From Actinomycetes bacterium (GTDB taxonomy: Bacteria; Actinomycetota; Actinomycetes; S36-B12; GCA-2699445), in NCBI GenBank assembly GCA_022599915.1, contig JAHZLH010000026.1, positions 24,201 through 88,200 on the forward strand: a DNA stretch of 64,000 bases, read 5' to 3'. Both the position numbers and the translations under genes were made by a program. Under the pieces are notes generated by a model. That model searched no databases. It had not been told where the DNA came from and worked only from the letters and a program-made list of their open reading frames with translations. This document shows positions 8,987-16,930 of this stretch, piece by piece; positions within the stretch are counted from its first letter, which is position 1, and the number at the start of each line of letters is the position of its first letter.

Positions 8987-11008
8987 CTAGGCCGCTGCCG
9001 GGTCCATTCCGTGGGCGGCTCGGATTGTATCGACAATGCGACCCATGATCTCGGTGGCGTCATAGTCCTTGGGGGTGAACACCGCCGCAACACCGTCGGC
9101 CAGCAGCCCAGCACCGTCGCTGTCCGGAATGATGCCGCCGACGACCACCGGCACATCATCTAGCCCAGCTGCTTTCAGGCCCGCCACCACGTCGGGCACG
9201 AGTTCCATGTGCGAACCGGACAGGATCGACAAACCCACGACATGAACATCCTCAGCAACTGCCGCTGCCACGATCTGCTCCGGAGTCAGCCGAATGCCCT
9301 GATAGACCACCTCGAAACCAGCGTCTCGGGCACGTACTGCGATCTGCTCGGCTCCGTTGGAGTGACCATCTAGCCCGGGCTTGCCGACCAACATACGCAG
9401 TCGGCCGCCCAACGCGTCACCGGTGGCCTGCACCGACTCACGGACCGCTGCCAACTCATCAGTGGCCTCTTGCACGCCCACGACGCCGCTGACTCCGGTG
9501 GGAGCGCGGTACTCACCGAACGCCTCGCGCAGGGCAGCACCCCACTCACCAGTGGTGACGCCGGCTCGCGCGCAGGCGAGACTGGCAGCCATCAGGTTCT
9601 CGTCGGTGGCCGCAACTCGCCGCAACTCGGCCAGCGACTCCTGAGCCGCGTCTTCGTCTCGATCTGCCCGCCACTGCCGTACTGCTTCCTGAGCAGCTTC
9701 TTCCACCGCCGGGTCCACGGTTTGGATGGCCGCGTCCAGATCCGCCAGCAGCGGATTCTCCTCGGTGGTGTCGAACTTATTCACGCCAACGACGACATCG
9801 TCGCCAGCCTCAACTCGAGCGCGCCTAGCCGCGTGCGATCCGACGAGTTGCTGCTTCATGTAGCCGGATTCCACCGCGGCGACCGCGCCGCCCATCTCCT
9901 GCACCTGGTCAATTTCGGCGCGGGCGGCGGCAACCAACTCGGCCACCTTGCCCTCCACCACGGTGCTGCCCGCGAAGAGGTCGTCGTATTCCAACAAGTC
10001 GGACTCGTAGGCCAACACTTGCTGGATCCGCAGGCTCCACTGCTGATCCCACGGGCGAGGTAAGCCCAGCGCTTCGTTCCACGCGGGCAACTGGATCGCA
10101 CGAGCGCGGGCGTCTTTGCTCAAGGTCACCGCGAGCATTTCCAGCACGATCCGCTGAATGTTGTTCTCCGGTTGGGCTTCAGTCAAGCCCAACGAGTTCA
10201 CCTGAACGCCGTAGCGGAAGCGGCGCTGCTTGGGGTCGGTGACGCCGTAGCGCTCTTGGGTGATCTCGTCCCACAGTTGGACGAAGGCGCGCATCTTGCA
10301 CATTTCCTCCACGAAACGCACCCCGGCGTTGACGAAGAAGGAAATTCGAGCGACGACTTTGCCGAACTCCTCCTCCGGGACCTGGCCGGAGTCGCGGACC
10401 GAATCCAGTACCGCCATGGCAGTGCTCATGGAGTAGGCAATCTCTTGCACCGGCGTCGCACCCGCCTCCTGCAGGTGATACGAGCAGATATTGATCGGAT
10501 TCCACTTGGGAATGTTGTTGACCGTGTAGGAGATCATGTCGGTGATCAACCGCAGGCTGGGTCCTGGTGGGAAGACGTAGGTCCCCCTCGACAGGTACTC
10601 CTTGATGATGTCGTTCTGGGTGGTGCCCTGCAGTTGCTCCGGTGATGCTCCCTGCTCATCGGCCACGCTCTGGTAAAGCGCCAGCAGCCACATCGCCGTG
10701 GCGTTGATGGTCATGGAGGTGTTCATTTCCCCCAGTGGGATGTCAGTGAACAGCGCCCGCATATCGCCAATGTGGGATACCGGGACGCCGACCTTGCCGA
10801 CCTCACCGCGGGCGAGCAGACTGTCCGGGTCGTAGCCGGTCTGCGTGGGCAGATCAAAGGCGACCGACAATCCGGTCTGACCCTTCGCCAGGTTGCGCCG
10901 ATAGAGCTTGTTGGACTCCACCGCTGAGGAGTGGCCCGCGTAGGTCCGCATCATCCACGGGCGATCCTTGGGCCTGCGATCTGCGGCCTGCCCTGCGCTG
11001 TCCGACAT
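8987..11008 (-). CDS. meaA: Ethylmalonyl-CoA mutase (MeaA), coenzyme B12-dependent
   Basis: 673 residues. The N-terminal TIM-barrel substrate domain (DRPWMMRTYAGHSSA, SVAFDLPTQTGYDPDS, NTSMTINATAMWLLALYQ) and the C-terminal B12-binding domain (last about 130 residues, with D-x-H-x-x-G as GLDGHSNG) sit on one chain. Overall it matches the actinobacterial MeaA/Ecm group closely. The enzyme converts ethylmalonyl-CoA to methylsuccinyl-CoA in the ethylmalonyl-CoA acetate-assimilation route. Two ATGs are adjacent; the second (11008) is preferred because GGAGG then lies at 5 nt. The adenosyltransferase at 18373 could supply its cofactor. Other acyl-CoA mutases (isobutyryl-, methylmalonyl-) are less likely but not excluded. 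Confidence 0.87.
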   Translation of the reverse strand: MSDSAGQAADRRPKDRPWMMRTYAGHSSAVESNKLYRRNLAKGQTGLSVAFDLPTQTGYDPDSLLARGEVGKVGVPVSHIGDMRALFTDIPLGEMNTSMTINATAMWLLALYQSVADEQGASPEQLQGTTQNDIIKEYLSRGTYVFPPGPSLRLITDMISYTVNNIPKWNPINICSYHLQEAGATPVQEIAYSMSTAMAVLDSVRDSGQVPEEEFGKVVARISFFVNAGVRFVEEMCKMRAFVQLWDEITQERYGVTDPKQRRFRYGVQVNSLGLTEAQPENNIQRIVLEMLAVTLSKDARARAIQLPAWNEALGLPRPWDQQWSLRIQQVLAYESDLLEYDDLFAGSTVVEGKVAELVAAARAEIDQVQEMGGAVAAVESGYMKQQLVGSHAARRARVEAGDDVVVGVNKFDTTEENPLLADLDAAIQTVDPAVEEAAQEAVRQWRADRDEDAAQESLAELRRVAATDENLMAASLACARAGVTTGEWGAALREAFGEYRAPTGVSGVVGVQEATDELAAVRESVQATGDALGGRLRMLVGKPGLDGHSNGAEQIAVRARDAGFEVVYQGIRLTPEQIVAAAVAEDVHVVGLSILSGSHMELVPDVVAGLKAAGLDDVPVVVGGIIPDSDGAGLLADGVAAVFTPKDYDATEIMGRIVDTIRAAHGMDPAAA

Positions 11009-11082
11009 CATTCCCTCCCGGGTCTGCTGGGTAATGCGGGTTCAGGGAGCCGCCGTTGTGGGGGATCACAGCTGTACCCGCC

Positions 11083-11100
11083 TTCCCAGAGTACTGGGAA
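11083..11100. promoter_or_regulatory. Perfect inverted repeat, probable operator
   Basis: TTCCCAG-AGTA-CTGGGAA: seven-base arms with a 4-nt spacer. It lies midway between the divergent meaA (start 11008) and MDR gene (start 11179). Size and symmetry suit a dimeric repressor. The regulator is unknown. Confidence 0.5.
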
Positions 11101-11178
11101 CCGCGTCAGTGTCCGCCCGGGTGTGGGCTTGGACGAGTGCTACTGGTCACATCGGCAGCCTTCTGGCACGGTAGGCAA

Positions 11179-12189
11179 ATGCACTCAGCCCGCGCGGTGG
11201 AATGCCGCTTTGCTGCCAGCGGCACCGCCGCAGACTCGATATTCGACCACGAGACCACCGTGCCGGACCCCGGCGGACGGGACCTGCTGGTGCAGATCAC
11301 GGCGGTGTCGGTAAACCCGATCGATACCAAGGTGCGCCGGCGGATGACTCCAGACAGCGAGCCACGCGTGTTGGGCTGGGACGCTGCCGGCACCGTCGTT
11401 GCCACCGGCCCGGCAGCAGAGTTCTTCTCCCCCGGGGATCAGGTCTACTACGCCGGAACCCTGGTGCGGCCCGGCAGCAACTGCGAACTGCAGATCGTGG
11501 ACGAGCGACTAGTGGGCCGGATGCCTAACTCGTTGGATGCAGCCGCAGCGGCAGCGGTACCACTCACTGCCATCACCGCCTGGGAGTTACTCGTTGACCG
11601 CATGGGGGTCACGGCGGACAGCACCGTGCTGATCGTGGGAGCGGCTGGCGGCGTCGGTTCGATGGCCGTGCAGTTGGCTAAAGACTGCGGTGCCTACGTG
11701 GTCGGTACCGCCTCTCGGATGGAGAGTCAGGAGTGGGTTACCTCACTCGGGGCCGATCTGGTGATCGACCATCATCAGTCGCTAGCAGATCAGCTGGCGG
11801 ATGATGATGCTCCCGAAGTGAGCCACGTTGCGCTGCTGACCCACTCTGAGCAGTACTTCACGACTGCTGCGGAGTTATTGGCGCCGCAGGGAGCGCTGGG
11901 AATGATCGACGATCCTGCCGAGCCGGTGGATGTGACGCTACTCAAACCCAAGAGCCTGTCGCTGCATTGGGAGTCCATGTTTACCCGGTCGGTCTACCTC
12001 ACCCCGGATATGGTTCGGCAGCACGAAATCCTGAATCGAGTCGCCGACCTGATCGATGCCGGCCAACTCCGCAGCACGCTGACACAACAGTTGGGCCCGA
12101 TCAGCGCCGCGAGCCTGATTGCTGGCCACGAGCAGCTGGAATCCCACGGCACCATCGGAAAACTGGTGGTGTCGGGCTGGCCGCAGTAA
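11179..12189 (+). CDS. Zinc-free MDR alcohol dehydrogenase / quinone oxidoreductase-like protein
   Basis: 336 residues from the ATG at 11179; the open frame further upstream lacks family similarity. GroES-like N-terminal domain (VSVNPIDTKVRRR, GWDAAGTVVATG), then a Rossmann domain with VLIVGAAGGVGSMAVQLAK, the NAD(P)H-binding AxxGxxG type of zeta-crystallin-like enzymes. The structural and catalytic zinc cysteines of classical alcohol dehydrogenases are absent, so NADPH:quinone or enoyl reductase activity is likely. A weak GGTAGG lies just upstream. It is divergent from meaA around a palindrome, which suggests co-regulation. The substrate is not predictable. Confidence 0.85.
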   Translation: MHSARAVECRFAASGTAADSIFDHETTVPDPGGRDLLVQITAVSVNPIDTKVRRRMTPDSEPRVLGWDAAGTVVATGPAAEFFSPGDQVYYAGTLVRPGSNCELQIVDERLVGRMPNSLDAAAAAAVPLTAITAWELLVDRMGVTADSTVLIVGAAGGVGSMAVQLAKDCGAYVVGTASRMESQEWVTSLGADLVIDHHQSLADQLADDDAPEVSHVALLTHSEQYFTTAAELLAPQGALGMIDDPAEPVDVTLLKPKSLSLHWESMFTRSVYLTPDMVRQHEILNRVADLIDAGQLRSTLTQQLGPISAASLIAGHEQLESHGTIGKLVVSGWPQ

Positions 12190-12199
12190 CGTGCCAGCA

Positions 12200-12215
12200 G
12201 GTCAGGCTCTTGACC
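12200..12215. terminator. Possible hairpin between convergent genes
   Basis: GGTCA at 12200-12204 pairs with TGACC at 12211-12215 in the 44-bp gap between convergent genes. The stem is short and no long T tract follows, so this is weak. Confidence 0.2.
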
Positions 12216-12233
12216 ACTTAGTTAGACAACCGA

Positions 12234-13085
12234 TCAGTTGTAATCGTAGAAACCGCGACCGGACTTTCGACCCAAGTCACCAGCGACCACCATGCGACGC
12301 AGCAACTCCGGCGGAGCAAACTTTTCATCCTGGCTGTCGTGGTAGATGTTCAAGGCCGCATTGGTCAGAATGTCCACGCCGGTCAGGTCAGCGGTTTGCA
12401 GCGGTCCCATGGCGTGACCGAAGCCTAACTTGCAGGCGGTATCGACATCTTCAGCCGACGCGACTCCGGACTCGACTAGGTTCACCGCCTCCATCGCCAG
12501 CGCAGCAATCAGCCGAGTGGTAACGAAACCGGCCACATCCCGGTTCACCACGACACAGGTTTTGCCGATCCCCTCAGCGAAGTCTCGGGCGCGCTGCAGC
12601 GTTTCGTTGCTGGTCTTGTAGCCCCGCACCAGTTCGCACAGTTTCATCATCGGCACCGGTGAAAAGAAGTGCGTACCTACTACGTCTTCTGGGCGGGAAG
12701 TCGCCGCGGCGATTCGAGTGATCGGAATCGCGGAGGTGTTCGTGGCCAAAACCGCACCCAGTGGCGCCACTGTGTCCAGTTCAGCGAACAGTTCCTCTTT
12801 GATCTCCAGTTTTTCAAACACTGCCTCAACGATGATCTCGGCATCGGCGGCCGCATCCGCCAGCGAGGTGGTGCCGGAAATCCGGGCGCGAGTAGCGCTG
12901 GCATCTTCGGCGCTGATGCGCTCCTTGGCCACAAACCGGGCCAGCGACTCATCGATGCCAGTGAGGCCGCGCGCTACCGCGTGATCGTCAATGTCACGCA
13001 ACCGGACCTGATGTCCTGCTTGCGCGGCTACCTGGGCAATGCCTGAGCCCATAAGTCCTGCACCGACGACTGCCACTACGGCCAT
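12234..13085 (-). CDS. 3-hydroxybutyryl-CoA dehydrogenase
   Basis: 283 residues, the exact family size. NAD motif VVGAGLMGSGIAQVAAQAGHQV at the N-terminus, IIVEAVFEKLEIKEELF, NTSAIPITRIA, the HFFSPVPMMKLCELV active-site segment, and the C-terminal dimer domain with KLGFGHAMGPLQTADLTGVD. It interconverts acetoacetyl-CoA and 3-hydroxybutyryl-CoA. In this setting it could feed either the ethylmalonyl-CoA route with MeaA or butyrate/PHB-type metabolism. The ATG follows GGAGG at 5 nt. It converges with the MDR gene. Confidence 0.92.
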   Translation of the reverse strand: MAVVAVVGAGLMGSGIAQVAAQAGHQVRLRDIDDHAVARGLTGIDESLARFVAKERISAEDASATRARISGTTSLADAAADAEIIVEAVFEKLEIKEELFAELDTVAPLGAVLATNTSAIPITRIAAATSRPEDVVGTHFFSPVPMMKLCELVRGYKTSNETLQRARDFAEGIGKTCVVVNRDVAGFVTTRLIAALAMEAVNLVESGVASAEDVDTACKLGFGHAMGPLQTADLTGVDILTNAALNIYHDSQDEKFAPPELLRRMVVAGDLGRKSGRGFYDYN

Positions 13086-13184
13086 TGCTGCCTCCTTGCG
13101 ACTGCTCCGGAAGATCCGGTCTGCAATGAGGGTAAGCCGAACGTGCTCTAGCCAAACCGGGCAGGGGGTTGACGGGCTGACCTC

Positions 13185-13415
13185 ATGGGCGCGTCACTTC
13201 TTCGGCGGCGGGTTGGCAACTGCGCCCTGGCGGTTGCACTCCCGCTGTCCGCATGCGGTGGCGCGGCCACCGCCGGGCCGAAACCGTCAGATCAGTGTCG
13301 TGCAGCGGGATCGACCGCTAGTTCCGGTCGGCTCGGTCGGCTACCGCTAGGACAGTTGCTGAAGCGGATCATCAGCCAAGAAATCAGCGACCCAGTCATC
13401 GGCAGGCTCCGCTAG
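13185..13415 (+). pseudogene. Possible lipoprotein remnant or very small lipoprotein
   Basis: An open frame of 76 codons begins like a lipoprotein: Arg-rich start, hydrophobic CALAVALPL stretch, and an LSAC lipobox followed by GGAATAG. After about 45 residues the composition stops looking like a protein, and the frame runs 69 bp into the 3' end of thiQ on the other strand. No clear ribosome site. Chance, decay and a genuine tiny lipoprotein are all possible. Confidence 0.2.
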
Positions 13416-14078
13416 CAGCTGCCGACCCGGCGCCACCTGAACCAGCCGCCCCGAGCGCATCACCGCCACCCGGTGACCTAGTTGCAGCGCTTCATCCCGA
13501 TCGTGAGTGACCAAGAGTGCGGTGGCACCAGTTTCGGCCAGCGATGCGGCCAGCATCTCCCGTAGTTCGCGCCGCAGCGCCCGGTCCAGTGAACTCATCG
13601 GCTCGTCCAACAGCACCACCTCCGGTCGTGGTGCCAACGTGCGCGCCAGCGCCACCCGCTGCTGCTGCCCACCGGACAGTTCCGCAATCGGCGACGATGC
13701 CCGATCCGCCAACCCCACCAGCGCGAGCATCTCGGCCACTCGTTGCTCTTGCTGCTGCCGAGGCCATCGGGCCATCCGCAGTCCGAAAGCGACATTGCCA
13801 GCAACATCAAGATGAGAGAACAGCGCGTGGTCGGCGAACATCAACCCGACCCCGCGTTTGTGGACCGGCACACCAGCCAGATCTCGGCCGGCCAAGGTAA
13901 TGGCGCCACCCGAGAGCGGTTCTAGCCCCGCCACGGCTCGCAGCAGTGACGACTTGCCGCAACCGCTCGGACCTAGCACGGCGACGACTTCGCCGGCCGC
14001 GACCTGCAACGACACCCCATCGATAGCGACAAAGTCGCCGTACTGCAGCCGAACATCCTGCAGCAACAGTTCAGACAT
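13347..14078 (-). CDS. thiQ: Thiamine ABC transporter, ATP-binding protein
   Basis: 243 residues. Walker A GPSGCGKSS (36-44), signature LSGGQ (134-138), Walker B VVLLDEP, and a switch His in VTHDRDEA. The Q-loop position, normally Gln in MFQD-type sequences, reads MFADHALF with Ala82, which is unusual. Last gene of the thiB-thiP-thiQ operon; its start overlaps the thiP stop by 8 bp. It energises import of thiamine or thiamine phosphates. Assignment to thiamine rests on the upstream TPP riboswitch and on ThiB; the ATPase alone resembles Fe/molybdate importers too. Confidence 0.85.
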   Translation of the reverse strand: MSELLLQDVRLQYGDFVAIDGVSLQVAAGEVVAVLGPSGCGKSSLLRAVAGLEPLSGGAITLAGRDLAGVPVHKRGVGLMFADHALFSHLDVAGNVAFGLRMARWPRQQQEQRVAEMLALVGLADRASSPIAELSGGQQQRVALARTLAPRPEVVLLDEPMSSLDRALRRELREMLAASLAETGATALLVTHDRDEALQLGHRVAVMRSGRLVQVAPGRQLLAEPADDWVADFLADDPLQQLS

Positions 14079-15708
14079 GTCGCTCGCCCGCCATTCGCCA
14101 CCGGTCGGTCAGCAGCACCACAGCTGCTGTCATCGCAATCAGAATGGCAGCAAGCGCCATCGCCTGCCCCTGATTGGCTTCACCAGGCGTGCCGAGCAGC
14201 CGATAGATCGCGATCGGCAACGTCGGTCGGTCGCCGCGCGCTACGAACAAGGTGGCACCGAACTCACCTAGGGAAATGGCCAGTGAGAAGCCCACCGCTA
14301 CCAGCGCTGCGCGACCGATCAGTGGCAACTGCACAAATCGGAAAACCTGCCGCGGCGCCGCCCCTAACAGTGCGGCGGCTTCCAGCACCCGCGGGTTAAT
14401 GGCTCGCAGCGCTGGCACTAGCGATCGCACCACGAACGGAATCGCCACCAGCGCTTGGGCGATCGGCACCATTACGAAGGACGCACGCCAGTTGATTGGG
14501 TCGGAGTCAAAAGTAATCAGCAACCCGAAGCCGAGCGTGACCGCTGAAACCCCCAGTGGCAGCAGCCAGATGCCCTCCCAAACACTGGCCTGCGTTCGAG
14601 CAATCGCCAGCGCCATCAGTCCGCCGATGACTACGGCAATCAGGGTGGCGACCGCCGCGTACAGCAACGAGTTCCCGATCGCGGTGACCGGTGGCACGCT
14701 CAGGACGGTACCCGGATCCTCATTGACGAGGGAGGAGAAGTTGCGCCACCCCCAGCCATTCGCCGTCTGCAATGCCCGGGACAGTACGGCCAACGGCGGA
14801 CCCGCAAAGATCAACAAGGACAGGACCAGAAAGAGCAGGACCGCGCCGCGCTCTCGGGCCGTGCGGGGCGACCGCAACTGCACCGCAGTACCACCGCCAG
14901 CCGCAAGCCGACGGGACAGCACGATCTGGGCCGCCAAAATGGCTAGCACCACCACGATCTGCAGCACCGATAGCGCAGCCCCGGCCGGCACATTGAACAG
15001 ATAGAGCACCTGCCGTTGAATCTCCACTTCGATAGTGGCCTGCCCGGGTCCACCCAGCAGCAACACGATCCCGAACGAGGTGAAAGTAAACAGGAAGACG
15101 ATTGAACCGGCTGCCAGAATCGCTGGCCGGAGTCGCGGCAACGTGACCGACCACCACAGTCGCCACGGTGATGCTCCCAGCACCGCGGCCGCCTCACTCG
15201 GCCGAGGATCCAGCTGACTCCAGTAGGTACCGACAACCCGCAGCACTACCGCCAGATTGAAATAGACATGTGCGGCCAGAATGGCGCCCAGTCCGCGATC
15301 GGCTCCTTCGGGGAGTAGCCAGGCCAACGGTCCGTCATCGGCAAGTACCGCGCCAATGGCTGTCGCCACCACCACGGTGGGCATCACGAAGGCGACGACC
15401 GATAGCGCTGACACTAGACCCCGTCCGCTAAATCGATACCGCGAGAGCACCCAACAGCCGGGCAAGGCCACGATGACGGTCAGCAGGGTGGACAGTACTG
15501 CCTGCCAAGCGGTGAACCACAGCACGCCCGCCACCCGATCGTTTCCCAATGCCGACCAGATGCGGCTGAAGGAGTCTTCTTGGACCAGCGCAACACCGAT
15601 GAGATGTACCACCGGATAGCCGAAGAAGAGCAGCAGAAATCCCACTGGCACCAGAAGTGCCAGCCAGCGAGCCAGGCGATGCCCTACGGCTGCACCACCG
15701 CGGTCCAC
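14071..15708 (-). CDS. thiP: Thiamine ABC transporter, fused double permease
   Basis: About 545 residues with roughly twelve hydrophobic segments, i.e. two permease units fused as in ThiP. The EAAxxLGAxPW EAA loops (SEAAAVLGASPWRLWWSV; LEAAALLGAAPRQVF) sit at the end of each half and contact ThiQ. Start choice: a TTG at 15720 has its only SD-like sequence directly abutting it, so the GTG at 15708 is given; either way the start lies inside the thiB 3' end, indicating translational coupling. It forms the membrane channel for thiamine uptake. Confidence 0.85.
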   Translation of the reverse strand: MDRGGAAVGHRLARWLALLVPVGFLLLFFGYPVVHLIGVALVQEDSFSRIWSALGNDRVAGVLWFTAWQAVLSTLLTVIVALPGCWVLSRYRFSGRGLVSALSVVAFVMPTVVVATAIGAVLADDGPLAWLLPEGADRGLGAILAAHVYFNLAVVLRVVGTYWSQLDPRPSEAAAVLGASPWRLWWSVTLPRLRPAILAAGSIVFLFTFTSFGIVLLLGGPGQATIEVEIQRQVLYLFNVPAGAALSVLQIVVVLAILAAQIVLSRRLAAGGGTAVQLRSPRTARERGAVLLFLVLSLLIFAGPPLAVLSRALQTANGWGWRNFSSLVNEDPGTVLSVPPVTAIGNSLLYAAVATLIAVVIGGLMALAIARTQASVWEGIWLLPLGVSAVTLGFGLLITFDSDPINWRASFVMVPIAQALVAIPFVVRSLVPALRAINPRVLEAAALLGAAPRQVFRFVQLPLIGRAALVAVGFSLAISLGEFGATLFVARGDRPTLPIAIYRLLGTPGEANQGQAMALAAILIAMTAAVVLLTDRWRMAGERHV

Positions 15709-16784
15709 TGTTCTACCCAACCTTCACGATTGGCATCCACCTCCGCTGCTGGCAGCTGGGCAGGCGCGGTCGGCTTGGGGGCGTATTTGTCGAACTCGGC
15801 CGGCACCTCGGCAGTGGGAAGTACCGGGTAGACAAAGTTGTTCAGCGGCAAATCATCCTGGTAGGTCGGCGTCAACATGAAGTCCAGCAAAGCCTGGCCA
15901 CCGGCTGGATTGGCCGCACCTGCCAACAACCCGGCGTATTCGACCTGCCGATAGCAGGAGTCCAGCAACGCCGTGGTGGGTGCGGTCTTCGGCGGTTTCT
16001 CCGCAAAGATGACCTCAGCGGCAGGTGAAGATGCGTAGCTGACGACTAGTGGCAATTTGCCCTCGCCGCTGCCGCCAGAGAATCGCTGGTAATAGGCGCT
16101 ATCCCAACTGTTTTCGACCACGACCTCGTTATCGGCCAGCTTCTGCCAATAGTCCGTGAAGCCGTCGGCACCGTAGCGATCCACCGTGGTCAGCAAGAAC
16201 GCCAGCCCCGGCGTTGAGGTGGCGGGGTTCTCCACGACCAGCAAGCCTCGGTAGGCCGGGTCGGTCAGATCATCCAACGATTGCGGTGGGTCCAGATCTC
16301 GCTGTGCTAACCCGGCCTTGTCGATGTTGATGCACACATCACCGGTATCGATCGGCGTCACCACGCCATCGGTGCCATCCACAAACTCCTGCGGAACCTC
16401 CGAGATCGCCGCTGGCTGATACGGCTGGAACAGATCGTTGCTTAACGCCCGAGACAACAAATTGTTGTCTACGCCAAACAGCACATCGCCTTCCGGATTG
16501 TCCTTGGTCAGAATTGCTCGATTGACTATCTGACCGCCATCACCGGCGCGAACAACATCGACGTTTACCCCGGTCTGCTCGGTGAAGGCGGCCAACGTCT
16601 CATCCGAGATCAGGTAGGAGTCGTAGGTGACCAGCGTGACCGTACTCCCCGGTGACGGTGAAGCCGTCGGCTGGGAGTCCGTACTGGTGCAACCGGTGAT
16701 CACGAGGGTGGCAGCGGCGAGCGCCGCCACTACCGACAACCTTGACCGCCGGTTTTGGTGCGAACGAATAAAGCGAGGTGTCAT
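15684..16784 (-). CDS. thiB: Thiamine-binding lipoprotein of ABC transporter
   Basis: 366 residues from the ATG at 16784. Basic start, hydrophobic core and lipobox VITGC, so a lipid-anchored binding protein. TVTLVTYDSYLIS, a ThiB/TbpA-like opening, and LADNEVVVENSWDSAYYQRFSGG with the aromatic ligand-pocket residues support thiamine binding. A longer frame to 16877 would translate the TPP riboswitch itself, so that start is rejected. The ribosome site GGAGGG is part of the riboswitch 3' end. First gene of thiBPQ. Confidence 0.9.
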   Translation of the reverse strand: MTPRFIRSHQNRRSRLSVVAALAAATLVITGCTSTDSQPTASPSPGSTVTLVTYDSYLISDETLAAFTEQTGVNVDVVRAGDGGQIVNRAILTKDNPEGDVLFGVDNNLLSRALSNDLFQPYQPAAISEVPQEFVDGTDGVVTPIDTGDVCINIDKAGLAQRDLDPPQSLDDLTDPAYRGLLVVENPATSTPGLAFLLTTVDRYGADGFTDYWQKLADNEVVVENSWDSAYYQRFSGGSGEGKLPLVVSYASSPAAEVIFAEKPPKTAPTTALLDSCYRQVEYAGLLAGAANPAGGQALLDFMLTPTYQDDLPLNNFVYPVLPTAEVPAEFDKYAPKPTAPAQLPAAEVDANREGWVEQWTAVVQP

Positions 16785-16791
16785 GAACACA

Positions 16792-16888
16792 TTCCCTCCG
16801 CTGGCATAATCCAGATCAGGTGCGGCGGGTTGGTTGCGCGGCAGTGGCAACCCTCTCAGTCCGGCTGGCCCGGACACCCCGAGTGCAT
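16792..16888 (-). promoter_or_regulatory. TPP (THI-box) riboswitch upstream of thiB
   Basis: Minus strand shows the conserved core in order: ACTCGGGGTGTCC, then GGACTGAGAGGG, then CACCTGATCTGGATTATGCC and AGCGGAGGGAA. These are the hallmark THI-box blocks. The terminal GGAGGG lies 9 nt before the thiB ATG, so ligand-bound folding should hide the ribosome site and switch off translation of the importer when TPP is plentiful. Confidence 0.96.
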
Positions 16889-16930
16889 CTCTAGGTTAGC
16901 CCAATAACGGGGAACTGCATTGACCTAGGG

